DNA of 64,000 bases from Polaromonas vacuolata (GTDB lineage: Bacteria; Pseudomonadota; Gammaproteobacteria; Burkholderiales; Burkholderiaceae_C). The position numbers and the translations under genes were made by a program. Each line of letters starts with the position of its first letter. The stretch's first letter is position 1. The stretch spans positions 1,286,001 to 1,350,000 of the forward strand of contig NZ_CP051461.1 of the NCBI RefSeq assembly GCF_012584515.1, read 5' to 3'. A model generated the notes under the pieces. The model did no database searches. It was given only the letters and a program-made list of their open reading frames with translations, and was not told the DNA's origin. Below are positions 18,224 through 27,352 of the stretch, piece after piece.

Positions 18224-19081
18224 TCAAGTTGTCACAAGGTTGGGGCTGGCAGCATGCAAACTCAGCAGTGCCAGCTCAGCCTCGTCAAAGCCAGCGTGGC
18301 GACGCGCCTCTAAGTTGAGCGGGCCGCGCATGCGTGGCGCGCCATATTGCAGCGCTAACGCCGCATAAGTGGCTATCGGCTCAAGTTCACGCTGATCGCA
18401 CAGCACACGGTACCAGTGGTTGCCAATCGCGACATGGGTTATTTCATCTCTCAAAATAATGTCGAGAATCTCGACCGCCCGCAGTGCATGGGGTGTGGCG
18501 ACTTTGCGCAACTTGGCCTGCATAGGCGGTGTGGCGTCAAGTCCGCGGGCTTCTAGCGTGCGCGGTACCAGCGCCATACGCGCCAGTACATCGGCGCTGG
18601 TTTTGTCCGTCATATCCCATAAACCGGTGTGGGCGGCGAAGTCGCCGTAGTCATGCTTCATGGTTTGTAGCAGCGCGCGCAGCAAGCTAAAGTGCTGCGC
18701 TTCTTCAGCCGCGACTTGCAGCCAGTCTAGGTAATAAGCGCTGGGCATGCCGCCAAAGCGCCAGACTGCGTCTAGCGCTAGGTTGATGGCGTTGAACTCT
18801 ATGTGCGTGACAGCATGCAGCAAAGCCGCCAAGCCTTCGGGCGTGAAGGGTGAGCGCTTAGGTACATCGAGATGCGAATGCAGCTCTGGTCGCTCTGGGC
18901 AGCCGGGCAGGCTGCCAGCCGATAGCTGGTCGGTATTGAGTTCTGCATACGGGTCAACTAGCAGGCTGGCGCGATTCGCGTGCAGGGCCAGTGTGGCATT
19001 AACTTTGGCGGTCGGATCGGTCAGCAGCAGGGCAGCCAATGCGAGCGCTCTGAGCTCTGGCGGTGAGGACTTGGTATTCAT
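18224..19081 (-). CDS. DUF455 ferritin-like protein
   Basis: Helical protein, 285 aa, of the DUF455 family (PF04305), distantly related to the di-iron hydroxylase MiaE. Likely di-iron ligands occur in ordered ferritin-like spacing: Glu of THIEFNA, E-x-x-H of EEAQHF, Glu of LEARG and E-x-x-H of DEITHVAIG. Enzymatic function is not established for the family. It lies tail-to-tail with xerD (50 nt) and head-to-head with the carbonic anhydrase gene. Confidence 0.88.
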   Translation of the reverse strand: MNTKSSPPELRALALAALLLTDPTAKVNATLALHANRASLLVDPYAELNTDQLSAGSLPGCPERPELHSHLDVPKRSPFTPEGLAALLHAVTHIEFNAINLALDAVWRFGGMPSAYYLDWLQVAAEEAQHFSLLRALLQTMKHDYGDFAAHTGLWDMTDKTSADVLARMALVPRTLEARGLDATPPMQAKLRKVATPHALRAVEILDIILRDEITHVAIGNHWYRVLCDQRELEPIATYAALALQYGAPRMRGPLNLEARRHAGFDEAELALLSLHAASPNLVTT

Positions 19082-19177
19082 GTGATGATTGTCCTCTGAT
19101 TGAACAGAAGGGCTTGAGCGGTGCTACTTACAATCAACGTAAAGTACTTACTCAATCTGCATGACCCGAGGACTGCC

Positions 19178-19702
19178 ATGGCGACCTATCAACTTGAGAC
19201 ATTTATTCCCAGTATTGACGCATCCGCATGGATTGCTGAGAGCGCCCAAGTGATTGGCAAGGTCAGCTTGGCCGAGAACACCAGCGTTTGGTTTGGCGCT
19301 GTGCTGCGCGGCGATATGGATCTCATCAGCATTGGCCGCAACTCTAATATTCAAGACGGCAGCGTTTTGCACACCGACAGCGGTATGCCTTTGACGCTAG
19401 GCGAGGGTGTGACGGTCGGCCACCAGGTGATGCTGCACGGCTGCAGCATAGGCGATAACTCCTTGATTGGAATCGGCGCAATAGTGCTTAACGGCGCGAA
19501 GATTGGTAAAAATTGTCTGGTCGGCGCGGGCTCTTTGGTGACAGAGGGGAAAGAGTTTCCCGATGGCAGCATGATCTTTGGCAGTCCGGCAAAAGCCGTG
19601 CGTCAACTCACGCCCGAGCAGATAGAGGGTTTAAAAATGAGCGCTAGCCACTATGTAGCCAATGCCAACCGCTATAAGCGCGGTCTCAAGAAGCTGGGTT
19701 AA
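19178..19702 (+). CDS. Gamma-class carbonic anhydrase family protein (YrdA/PaaY-like)
   Basis: Trimeric left-handed beta-helix protein, 174 aa. The three gamma-class zinc ligands are in place: His65 (VLHTD), His82 (VGHQV) and His87 (LHGC), and hexapeptide repeats run from about residue 15 to 150. ATG 19178 is preferred because a GAGGA site lies 5 nt upstream; the open frame extends to 19121 with no family similarity. Reversible hydration of carbon dioxide is expected, but many members have unproven activity. Confidence 0.88.
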   Translation: MATYQLETFIPSIDASAWIAESAQVIGKVSLAENTSVWFGAVLRGDMDLISIGRNSNIQDGSVLHTDSGMPLTLGEGVTVGHQVMLHGCSIGDNSLIGIGAIVLNGAKIGKNCLVGAGSLVTEGKEFPDGSMIFGSPAKAVRQLTPEQIEGLKMSASHYVANANRYKRGLKKLG

Positions 19703-19791
19703 CGCCATGTTAGCGCCATGGTTTGCTGGTGCTTTAGCCATCAGACCCAGTCTTTATCTGTTTAATTTTTTTGTTTAATTTTTAGTCCCTT

Positions 19792-20760
19792 ATGTCCGAA
19801 CTCCATAAATTTCTTTTTGACGGCCTGCCTGTGCGCGGCATGCTGGTGCGCCTGACCGGCTCTTGGCAGGAAGTTCTCAAACGCCGTGAAACTTCCGGTG
19901 GCTACCCCGTCGAAGTCACCCATTTACTCGGCGAAATGACGGCTGCCGCCACCTTGATGCAGGCCAGTATTAACTTTAACGGCGCGCTGGTGCTGCAAAT
20001 ATTTGGCGATGGCCCGCTCAAGCTAGCGGTGGCCGAAGTCCAAGCTGATTTAAGCTTGCGCGCCACGGCCACGGTGACGGGTGATATACCCAGCGACAGC
20101 ACACTCAGCGAGCTAGTTAATGTCAATAACAAGGGCCGCTGCGCCATCACGCTAGACCCTAAAGATAAGTTTCCAGGTCAACAGGCCTATCAAGGGGTTG
20201 TGCCCTTGTTTGGTGACGAGCATGAAAAAATCGAAAAGCTATCCGAGGTGCTAGAGCACTACATGCTTCAGAGCGAGCAGTTGGACACCAAGCTGATACT
20301 CGCGGCCGACGGAAATATGGCGGCGGGTCTTTTGATTCAGCGCCTGCCGGTGACGGGCAAAGGAAATTTGGAAGGCCAGCGCGACAGCCAAGCCAATGAA
20401 GACCAGATTGGCGAGAACGAGGATTACAAACGCATCGCCATGCTGGCTTCTACGCTCAAGCGAGAAGAATTGCTCACGCTGGATGCAGACTTGATTTTGC
20501 GCCGCCTGTTTTGGGAAGAGCCGCACACCCGTTTCGAGCCTTTGGCACCTAGCTTTTCTTGCAGCTGCTCACGCGAGCGGGTCGAAGGTATGTTGCTCAG
20601 CTTAGGTGCTGAAGAGGTCGAAAGCATCATCGAAGAAAAAGGCTTTGTTGATGTGACCTGCGAGTTTTGCGGCTCTAGGTATGAGTTCGATCCTATCGAT
20701 TCAGCGCAAATTTTTACCCACCCCGTCAGTCAGCTTCCCCCTAACGACACCGTTCAGTAA
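19792..20760 (+). CDS. hslO: Redox-regulated molecular chaperone Hsp33
   Basis: Cytoplasmic holdase activated by oxidation of a zinc-binding centre. 322 aa, slightly longer than E. coli Hsp33. The redox switch is visible near the C terminus as C-S-C (FSCSCSRERV) and C-E-F-C (VTCEFCGSRYEF). The N-terminal substrate-binding domain has VTHLLGEMTAAATLM. An MFS transporter gene begins 9 nt downstream and is probably cotranscribed. Confidence 0.93.
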   Translation: MSELHKFLFDGLPVRGMLVRLTGSWQEVLKRRETSGGYPVEVTHLLGEMTAAATLMQASINFNGALVLQIFGDGPLKLAVAEVQADLSLRATATVTGDIPSDSTLSELVNVNNKGRCAITLDPKDKFPGQQAYQGVVPLFGDEHEKIEKLSEVLEHYMLQSEQLDTKLILAADGNMAAGLLIQRLPVTGKGNLEGQRDSQANEDQIGENEDYKRIAMLASTLKREELLTLDADLILRRLFWEEPHTRFEPLAPSFSCSCSRERVEGMLLSLGAEEVESIIEEKGFVDVTCEFCGSRYEFDPIDSAQIFTHPVSQLPPNDTVQ

Positions 20761-20769
20761 AGCCCTTCT

Positions 20770-22053
20770 ATGACTGCCCAGGCCACATCCCCAACGCCAT
20801 CTACCGCACCCGCCAGTGCTTTTGCCATTGCTATGGCGGGTCTGCTGGCTTTGGCCACAGCCATGGGGATTGGCCGTTTTGCCTTCACCCCTTTGCTGCC
20901 CATGATGCTGGCCGATGGAGTGATAGACCTGCACAGCGCCAGCTGGCTGGCCAGTGCCAATTACTTGGGTTATCTGGTGGGCGCATTAATGTGCACTTTC
21001 CAGCCTTGGCTTTGGCGGCGGTTGCCGTTTATATCGGCTATGCCATTTGTGCCGGCTAACTGGGTTTGTGCTGGTTTGGCGGCCACAACTTTGCTCACGC
21101 TGGGCATGTCTATGCACCTGCCTGTACTCTGGCCTTTGCTGCGTTTTGCCGCCGGTGTGGCCAGCTCGCTGGTGTTTGTTTATGGCTCGGGCTGGTGTTT
21201 GGGACAACTCGCACTGCGCCACCGCAGCCCACTAGGCGGAGTAATGTTTGCCGGGCCGGGCGTGGGTATTGCGCTCAGCGGTTTGATGGCCAGCGGCATG
21301 GTGGCCCTGCATATGAGCGCAGCCTTGGGCTGGTTTGTTTTGGCAGTGCTGGCGGCAACCCTCAGCGCGATCGTCTGGCCGACTTTTAAGGCCAAGCAAC
21401 TTAGCGTGCCGCCTTTGTCAACAGCCTCACCTAGCGGTCAGCCGGTAGCGACGGTTTCAGCTGGTCGCAATCAAGTGTTGCTGCTGGCACTGGCTTACGG
21501 TATTGCCGGTTTTGGCTACATCATCACCGCCACTTTTTTGCCGGTGATAGCGCGCCAAGCCCTGCCTGGCTCGGCCTATCTGGATTTGTTTTGGCCGCTG
21601 TTTGGCTTTGGCATCATTGTTGGCGCGCTGCTGGCTAGCCGCATGCCGGCTGGCAAAGACTTGCGTTACTTGCTGGCGGCTTGTTATTTTGTTCAAGCCT
21701 TGGGCATAGCGGTGAGTATTGTGCTGCCCACATTGGGCGGCTTCGCTCTGGGTAGCTTGCTGCTGGGCATACCGTTTACTGCGATCACATTTTTTGCCAT
21801 GCAAGAAGTGCGCAGGTTGCGTCCGATTAACCCAGCTAGCTACATCGGCCTACTCACCGCCATCTACGGTTTGGGTCAGATCGCCGGCCCGCCACTGGTG
21901 GCGCAGTTGCTAAAGCGCAGTGACTCACTGGGCGCGGGTTTTACCGTTTCTCTAGAAATTGCCGCCGCCACTTTGATTGCCGGCGCGATTCTTTATGTGT
22001 GGATGGCCAAAACTTATCCCATGCCGGCTAAGAATGCGCGAGCCACTGGCTAG
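20770..22053 (+). CDS. YbfB/YjiJ-family MFS transporter
   Basis: Major facilitator superfamily permease, 427 aa, about 12 transmembrane segments. The N-terminal region ATAMGIGRFAFTPLLPMM and the SANYLGYLVGAL segment are typical of the YbfB/YjiJ group. Substrate unknown. It is 9 nt downstream of hslO. A weak inverted repeat (ttctaa/ttagaa, 22088-22106) follows. Confidence 0.85.
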   Translation: MTAQATSPTPSTAPASAFAIAMAGLLALATAMGIGRFAFTPLLPMMLADGVIDLHSASWLASANYLGYLVGALMCTFQPWLWRRLPFISAMPFVPANWVCAGLAATTLLTLGMSMHLPVLWPLLRFAAGVASSLVFVYGSGWCLGQLALRHRSPLGGVMFAGPGVGIALSGLMASGMVALHMSAALGWFVLAVLAATLSAIVWPTFKAKQLSVPPLSTASPSGQPVATVSAGRNQVLLLALAYGIAGFGYIITATFLPVIARQALPGSAYLDLFWPLFGFGIIVGALLASRMPAGKDLRYLLAACYFVQALGIAVSIVLPTLGGFALGSLLLGIPFTAITFFAMQEVRRLRPINPASYIGLLTAIYGLGQIAGPPLVAQLLKRSDSLGAGFTVSLEIAAATLIAGAILYVWMAKTYPMPAKNARATG

Positions 22054-22170
22054 CCGGCTGACTTGGTCCGTGTGGACGGGGAAGCGCTTCTAACAATTGA
22101 TTAGAATCTTCCCTCCGCCAAAATTTAGATTTCCTGACTTGGCCTGCCAAAGCCTTACCCGAGCCACCCA

Positions 22171-22671
22171 TTGCTAGAGACCAACTCCCCACCAGACCTT
22201 CACGCCAGTAGCACTAAAGAGCCACGCTTGTGGTGCGACGACGGTTGGACCGCCAAGGTTTTGAAGAACGAAGACGATGACGGTTGGGCGGTTGCCATGA
22301 CGCAAAACGGTCAGGCCGAGCCAGCGCTAATTGGCCCCTGGACCATGGGTCGGGACAAGAAAAATCCCAAACCCTTGGACGTCAATGCTTTTCACACTTT
22401 GGTCAAAACCGCGAGCGAGTTTGTGCTCCGTCAGCAGCAGCAGCAGCACGCTGCCTTGCACCAAAGCATAGAGGTCACGGCGAATACTGAGCGTGTCACG
22501 GTCAAGCTCGACATAGTCCCAGATGAGGATAACCCGCAAGCTGTGCTGAGTGCGTTTGATGCGTCTGGCGAGCCCTTGGCGAGTCTTAGCGTGTCACCGG
22601 CTTTTAAATTAAGCCGTGCCAGCGCCACCGCTTGGGTAGAAGGCGGCTTTGTCAAGCCGGTGCAGCGATGA
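22171..22671 (+). CDS. Hypothetical protein coupled to an Hsp70-like gene
   Basis: 166-aa soluble acidic protein with no recognised domain. It starts with TTG 22171; no ATG is available before residue 40. It contains WCDDGWTAKVLKNEDDDGWAVAMT near the N terminus, a run of five glutamines near residue 90, and a beta-rich C-terminal half. The stop codon overlaps the ATG of the Hsp70-like gene (ATGA), so the two are translationally coupled and may work together, perhaps as a client or cofactor. No known function. Confidence 0.7.
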   Translation: MLETNSPPDLHASSTKEPRLWCDDGWTAKVLKNEDDDGWAVAMTQNGQAEPALIGPWTMGRDKKNPKPLDVNAFHTLVKTASEFVLRQQQQQHAALHQSIEVTANTERVTVKLDIVPDEDNPQAVLSAFDASGEPLASLSVSPAFKLSRASATAWVEGGFVKPVQR

Positions 22672-23954
22672 GCGAGTCCGGTATGGCCGCCAAAGCTTGC
22701 GGTATTGACTTCGGCACTTCAAACTCCACAGCCGGTTGGATGGGGCCTGGCAGTAGCGCCGGCACTTCACTATTGCTGCCGCTCGAAGGCGATAAGCTGA
22801 CCCTGCCTTCGGTGATTTTTTTCAATGCCGAGGACGCGCAAGCTAGCTTTGGCCGCGCTGCGATGGCCAACTACTTGGCAGGTAATGAGGGCCGCATGAT
22901 GCGATCTCTGAAAAGCTTGCTGGGCACTGCCATGATGGACGAGCACACCGAAGTCGCTGGCAGACCGCTGGCTTTTCGGGATTTATTAGCTAGTTTTATT
23001 GGCGAACTCAAGCACCGCGCTGAGGTTTCTGCCGGGCGTGAATTCACCTCCGCAGTGTTAGGTCGACCGGTATTTTTTGTTGACGACGACGCCAAAGCCG
23101 ACCAGCGCGCACAAGACACTTTGCAGGAAGTAGCAACCCAAGCTGGCTTGAAGGAAATTGCTTTTCAGTACGAACCGATTGCCGCAGCTTTCGATTACGA
23201 AGCGACTTTGTCGCGAGAGGAATTGGTATTGGTTGTCGACATAGGTGGTGGAACATCTGACTTCACCTTGATTCGTCTGTCTCCCGAGCGTGCCAAAAGT
23301 AGCGATAGAAAAAGCGATATTTTGTCTAACGGCGGCGTCCATATTGGCGGTACCGATTTTGACCGCGCACTCAGCTTGGCTTGCGTGATGCCGTCCTTTG
23401 GCTTGGGCGGTCTGCTAAAGACTGGCTTGCAAGTGCCCTCGGCGCAATACTTCAATTTGGCAACTTGGCACACCATCAATATGGCCTATACCCGAAAGGC
23501 CAGCGCGCAGATTGATAATTTGTACCGCGAAGCGAGTGACAAACCGGCGCTTGAACGTTTACGCAGTTTGGTAAGCCAGCGCGAAGGCCATTGGCTAGCA
23601 CTGCAGGTTGAAGAAGCCAAAATTGAGTTGTCGGATGCGCCAAGCAGTCAAATCAATATGGGCCGCATTGAGTCTGGCCAAATGTTGGCGCTAGAGCGCG
23701 ATCAGCTCGATCGTGCGATTTCGCCTCTGGTGTTAATGGTCGAGCAGACCGTCAGCCGCTTGTTACTCGACGCCGGTGTCACAGCACAAGCGATAGACAC
23801 GGTATTTTTTACCGGTGGTTCCAGCGGCGTGCCGCTGTTGCGCCAGAAAATACTCGCGCTCGCACCCGGCGCGCGCAGCGTAGAGGGCGATTTGTTTGGC
23901 AGTATTGGTACCGGTTTGGCGCTAGACGCAGTGCGAAAATTCGGTCACGCCTAA
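22668..23954 (+). CDS. YegD-like Hsp70 family protein
   Basis: Hsp70/actin-fold ATPase, 428 aa, close to the length of E. coli YegD. The nucleotide-binding domain motifs are present: phosphate-1 GIDFGTSNS near residue 11, phosphate-2 VVDIGGGTSDFTL near residue 190, and adenosine loop FFTGGSSGVPLL near residue 385. There is no room for the canonical DnaK substrate-binding and lid domains. ATG 22668 overlaps the upstream stop codon. Cellular role undefined. Confidence 0.88.
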   Translation: MSESGMAAKACGIDFGTSNSTAGWMGPGSSAGTSLLLPLEGDKLTLPSVIFFNAEDAQASFGRAAMANYLAGNEGRMMRSLKSLLGTAMMDEHTEVAGRPLAFRDLLASFIGELKHRAEVSAGREFTSAVLGRPVFFVDDDAKADQRAQDTLQEVATQAGLKEIAFQYEPIAAAFDYEATLSREELVLVVDIGGGTSDFTLIRLSPERAKSSDRKSDILSNGGVHIGGTDFDRALSLACVMPSFGLGGLLKTGLQVPSAQYFNLATWHTINMAYTRKASAQIDNLYREASDKPALERLRSLVSQREGHWLALQVEEAKIELSDAPSSQINMGRIESGQMLALERDQLDRAISPLVLMVEQTVSRLLLDAGVTAQAIDTVFFTGGSSGVPLLRQKILALAPGARSVEGDLFGSIGTGLALDAVRKFGHA

Positions 23955-24050
23955 AGCTTTGGCGAGCAGTAATACTTTTTTGCCAGCGTCCCGCGATTTC
24001 ACTGAGCGTGAGAAGATAACTGTCTAGCCACTCATGATTGACTATTCAAT

Positions 24051-24557
24051 ATGAACTTTGCACCCGATTTGGCAACCGTCACTCACGGCATTCAACTGGC
24101 CGTGGCGCCGGTTTTTTTACTCACCGCTGTCTCTGGCCTGATTGCGGCTGTCGCCGGGCGTTTGGCGCGCATCATTGACCGCGCAAGAGCGCTCGAGACG
24201 CGGCTTGAAGATGGCCATGTCGAAACCAGCAAAGCCGTCAAAATGTATGCCGAACTCAAAGCCCTGCGCAAACGCGGTTGGCTGGTCAATAACTGCTTGG
24301 CGCTGCTGACTTTTTGCGCCATGTTTATTGGCTTGACCATCATCTTGCTGTTCCTCGGCGAGACGGCTGAATTTCAGATACCCAGAATCGCCACGATTAG
24401 CTTTTTGTCCGGTGTTGCCTGCTTTATATCTGCGCTAGTTTGCTTTTTAGCCGAAACTATTTTGGCCACCCGCTTACTTCGCTTTGCCCGCATGCCGGAC
24501 CTGTCGGCGATTTCTGCAGCAGAAGAATCCCGTCGCACGCGCGACAAAATTCTTTAG
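24051..24557 (+). CDS. DUF2721 membrane protein
   Basis: 168-aa inner-membrane protein of the DUF2721 family. Visible: one N-terminal hydrophobic segment (APVFLLTAVSGLIAAVAG), a basic/helical cytoplasmic loop (RLARIIDRARALE), then two further membrane segments near residues 85-105 and 118-140. The function of the family is unknown. It stands alone between the Hsp70-like gene and a hydrolase gene. Confidence 0.85.
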   Translation: MNFAPDLATVTHGIQLAVAPVFLLTAVSGLIAAVAGRLARIIDRARALETRLEDGHVETSKAVKMYAELKALRKRGWLVNNCLALLTFCAMFIGLTIILLFLGETAEFQIPRIATISFLSGVACFISALVCFLAETILATRLLRFARMPDLSAISAAEESRRTRDKIL

Positions 24558-24612
24558 ATCTCTGCCAGCTACCAGCTGGGAATTTAATTTTTTAATTTGA
24601 AGGAAAACAACT

Positions 24613-25233
24613 ATGTTGCTAGACGCAGATGACGCTCAACTTGTATTGGTCGATTACCAAGTTCGCTTAATGCCGGTTATTTTTGAAAACCAGCTAGTCA
24701 TTGCCAACGCTGTGCGCTTGGCACAAATGGCAAAAATCATGCAAGTGCCGGTCTGGGCCAGTGTTCAAACGCCGGATAAGCTTGGCTACAACGTGCCAGA
24801 ACTTGACGCTGCAATTAAGGCCGCAGGCGGTAGCACCTTAGAGAAAATGTACTTTAGCGCAGCCGACGATTTGATTGACTTGCTGCGTCCGCCAGTGCGC
24901 AAAGCACCCATGGGCGGCAATGCGCGCAGTCTTCCAAAGCATATGCAAAAGCCAGCAGAACCAGAAGAAGAGGGCCGTAGCACCATCATCATCGCTGGTT
25001 GCGAAGCCCATGTTTGCTTAATGCAGACAGCACTGGAATTACTCGAGCAAGAGTTCGATGTTTGGGTGGTAACAGACGCTTGTAGTTCGCGCAGCGAACG
25101 CAACCGCGATGCCGCTTTTGATCGACTGGCCGGTAACGGTGCCGAGCTGGTCACTACGGAGATGGTGGCTTTTGAGTGGCTGCGTTCAGCCGAGCATCCG
25201 GCCTTTAAAGAAGTGCACAAGCTGATTAAATAA
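24613..25233 (+). CDS. Isochorismatase-family hydrolase (YcaC-like)
   Basis: Cysteine hydrolase of the isochorismatase superfamily, 206 aa. Likely catalytic residues are Asp of VLVDYQ and Cys of GCEAHVCLMQTAL near residue 138; the catalytic Lys could be in LEKMYFS. The segment DACSSRSERNRDAAFDRL matches the YcaC subgroup. A good AAGGA site precedes ATG 24613. A central insertion rich in Pro/Glu (residues about 95-125) is slightly longer than usual. Substrate unknown. Confidence 0.85.
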   Translation: MLLDADDAQLVLVDYQVRLMPVIFENQLVIANAVRLAQMAKIMQVPVWASVQTPDKLGYNVPELDAAIKAAGGSTLEKMYFSAADDLIDLLRPPVRKAPMGGNARSLPKHMQKPAEPEEEGRSTIIIAGCEAHVCLMQTALELLEQEFDVWVVTDACSSRSERNRDAAFDRLAGNGAELVTTEMVAFEWLRSAEHPAFKEVHKLIK

Positions 25234-25282
25234 GGTCTAGGTCTAAGTTGGCTGCAAAAGATATTTTTTTGTCGTGGCTGGC

Positions 25283-27352
25283 TTAATCCAAGGGCTGATC
25301 ACTGGCGTTTGGGATTTTAAAGTTCAGTGATCCATGGCGGATAAATGCTTGCAGTTCGCGCCTAGAATCTTGTGGAAACTGAGCTTGTGTGGCATTAGCT
25401 AATGCCTCGCAATATACCGCTTGAATATTTTTTGTGTCGGATGAAAAGTTCTTAAAGTGCCATTTAAAGTTGATGCTTAAAGCTTTTATTTTCAAGTGCT
25501 GCGGTATGTCGGCGCCTAGGATTGCACGTGTTAGTACCGCCACCGTGGCACTGAATCTAAAGCAGCTTGCACGCTGCAAAGGTGAGTAGTCTTCCATCTT
25601 GATTAGACTCAATATTTTCGCCACCTCAGCCCGCCCAGTGATTGACTGCAAACGACTGCTGAGCGCTTGATGGTGATCGCCGTTTACCAGTATTGCCACT
25701 TCATTAGCCGTGACCTCTGGACTGGTTTCTTGTCGCCAGTTTCTAAGTGTTCTTAATTGACTGACTGACTGTATTTTTTGGCCTAATTCAATCGGATTGA
25801 GTGCTGTGATTTTAAAAATTGAGTTTTTAATCGACTGTTTTAAATAATGTCTGATTACTGCTCTGGGTAGCCAATTTTCTAGAGTGAGGTGCGCTGCATC
25901 TTCGGGTTGTAGCAAAACTAGCCGTAAATGTGATGCGGTCATGTTTGGGTCGTAAAAATTAATCACGTAATACGGCGCGCTATGCGGTGCGCTATACGGA
26001 TCTAATTTTTTGCGTATCTCCAAAGCCATGGCGTGCTCGAGAGACACCATAAAAAAATATTGATTCTCGCCTGTTGCCATGGCTGCGATGCGCTGCGCAA
26101 GAAACTGTCCAAAGCAAGAAACTTCAACTAAATGGTTGTCTGGTAGTACCGATGTAATCGGATAAAAAAAGTGGTCAGTGCTGGGTAGTGTGTGTTTGGC
26201 GATCGACTCTTTCGTGTGGTAGTTTTCGTAGGTAAATGGCTTGGTAGAAGGCTGGGAAGGCGTTTGGGAAGATGTCTGGAAAGATGACTCGGTTAAAGGC
26301 TGGGTTAAATGGCTTAAGCCTGACGGCGATTGGGTTGGCGCAAGATGCCTTTGCGATCTGTCAATTAACCATTGCAGGCTTAGGTGACGACATTTGATGG
26401 GACTTATGCCTGGTGCGCTAAATATTGAAAAATTTGCCTCGGCATTCAAACTCAATGATGATTGCTCTACCTTTAAATCATTTTTTTTATCGCTTTGCGT
26501 AAACTTATCGACGTGAATATAAATGTGATTATTTAATGTTCTGGTGATGAGTTGACCTGACTTTAGCTGGCTTTGAAGCGTCACTTTTTTCTTATGGTCT
26601 GCAGTAATAAACAGTGATGTACCTGAGTTTGCAATAACGTTTGTGATGCGACTCGCTTGAGTCAAATCTAGGCGCATTTTGCTGCCTTTTAAAATTTTCC
26701 TAACATCTAGACTTTCACCAGAAAACGCTGGTAGTGATAAACGCTGAAGTCCGATAATTTGCGTAAATCCATCTGGTATTTCCCACATTTTTTCGGGAAA
26801 TGTTATGTGACTGAGCGTTATATTTTTGCTTTTAATTAAGTCAGAAATAGCGCTGCAAAGTGCAGGCGAGAAACGATCTATGCCTTGTGATCGCAAATGG
26901 GATAAATCAAGGTGAGCGTCCTTTAAGTGCTTTAAATACTGCTCTGCCAATTCAAAATTTTGTGCGTCAGCATTGAAGAAATCTTTTTCAATAATTGAAG
27001 ACTCAAAGTCTTTTTTCTCGGTTTTTGTTTCGGTTTTTGTTTCGGTTTTTGTTTCGGTTTTAGTTTCTGCTTTTATATCTATAGGCAGATTGGTTTTTAT
27101 ATTATTTTTTTCTTGCTTGACTATCGCCGTGGAAAATTTATCTTTGTCTTTTACCCTGATACGGCAGCAGCAGCAAATACGTGCAAGCAGCGATTTTGGC
27201 GCTTGCACTGGAATGGCCGGCAAACTTGAATAGCGCGGTTTTGCACTCTGGGTGGTCGTTGGTGGTGGCGGTGCCGACTTAGGCTCCTGCTTGGTCGTCT
27301 CGTAGTGAGTGCGGTTTAAGTGAGTTGGAAGTAGTCGATTACTCGTTTGCAT
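25283..27352 (-). CDS. Large candidate cysteine-protease effector (ShET2/EspL-like), function unproven
   Basis: 689-aa protein, clearly more AT-rich than its neighbours. ATG 27350-27352 is chosen over TTG 27379. Layout: Pro/Thr-rich lead (1-55), a CCCC block (60-63), a KTET repeat (about 97-112), a leucine-rich region (about 145-240), a Ser/Thr/Pro-rich linker (about 335-385), then a conserved-looking core. Candidate triad: Cys321 in SPIKCRHLSLQW, His440 in SLEHAMALE and Asp468 in NFYDPNMT. The HAMAL and YDPN contexts resemble ShET2/OspD3/EspL-type type III effectors and, more distantly, YopT-like C58 proteases. No secretion genes or chaperone are nearby. The relationship is pattern recognition only. 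Confidence 0.55.
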   Translation of the reverse strand: MQTSNRLLPTHLNRTHYETTKQEPKSAPPPPTTTQSAKPRYSSLPAIPVQAPKSLLARICCCCRIRVKDKDKFSTAIVKQEKNNIKTNLPIDIKAETKTETKTETKTETKTEKKDFESSIIEKDFFNADAQNFELAEQYLKHLKDAHLDLSHLRSQGIDRFSPALCSAISDLIKSKNITLSHITFPEKMWEIPDGFTQIIGLQRLSLPAFSGESLDVRKILKGSKMRLDLTQASRITNVIANSGTSLFITADHKKKVTLQSQLKSGQLITRTLNNHIYIHVDKFTQSDKKNDLKVEQSSLSLNAEANFSIFSAPGISPIKCRHLSLQWLIDRSQRHLAPTQSPSGLSHLTQPLTESSFQTSSQTPSQPSTKPFTYENYHTKESIAKHTLPSTDHFFYPITSVLPDNHLVEVSCFGQFLAQRIAAMATGENQYFFMVSLEHAMALEIRKKLDPYSAPHSAPYYVINFYDPNMTASHLRLVLLQPEDAAHLTLENWLPRAVIRHYLKQSIKNSIFKITALNPIELGQKIQSVSQLRTLRNWRQETSPEVTANEVAILVNGDHHQALSSRLQSITGRAEVAKILSLIKMEDYSPLQRASCFRFSATVAVLTRAILGADIPQHLKIKALSINFKWHFKNFSSDTKNIQAVYCEALANATQAQFPQDSRRELQAFIRHGSLNFKIPNASDQPLD
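27019..27066. repeat. 12-bp tandem repeat inside the effector-like gene
   Basis: Four direct copies of cggtttttgttt (last copy with one mismatch). On the coding strand they encode repeats of Lys-Thr-Glu-Thr. Because the unit is four codons, copy-number change would alter length without breaking the frame. Confidence 0.85.
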
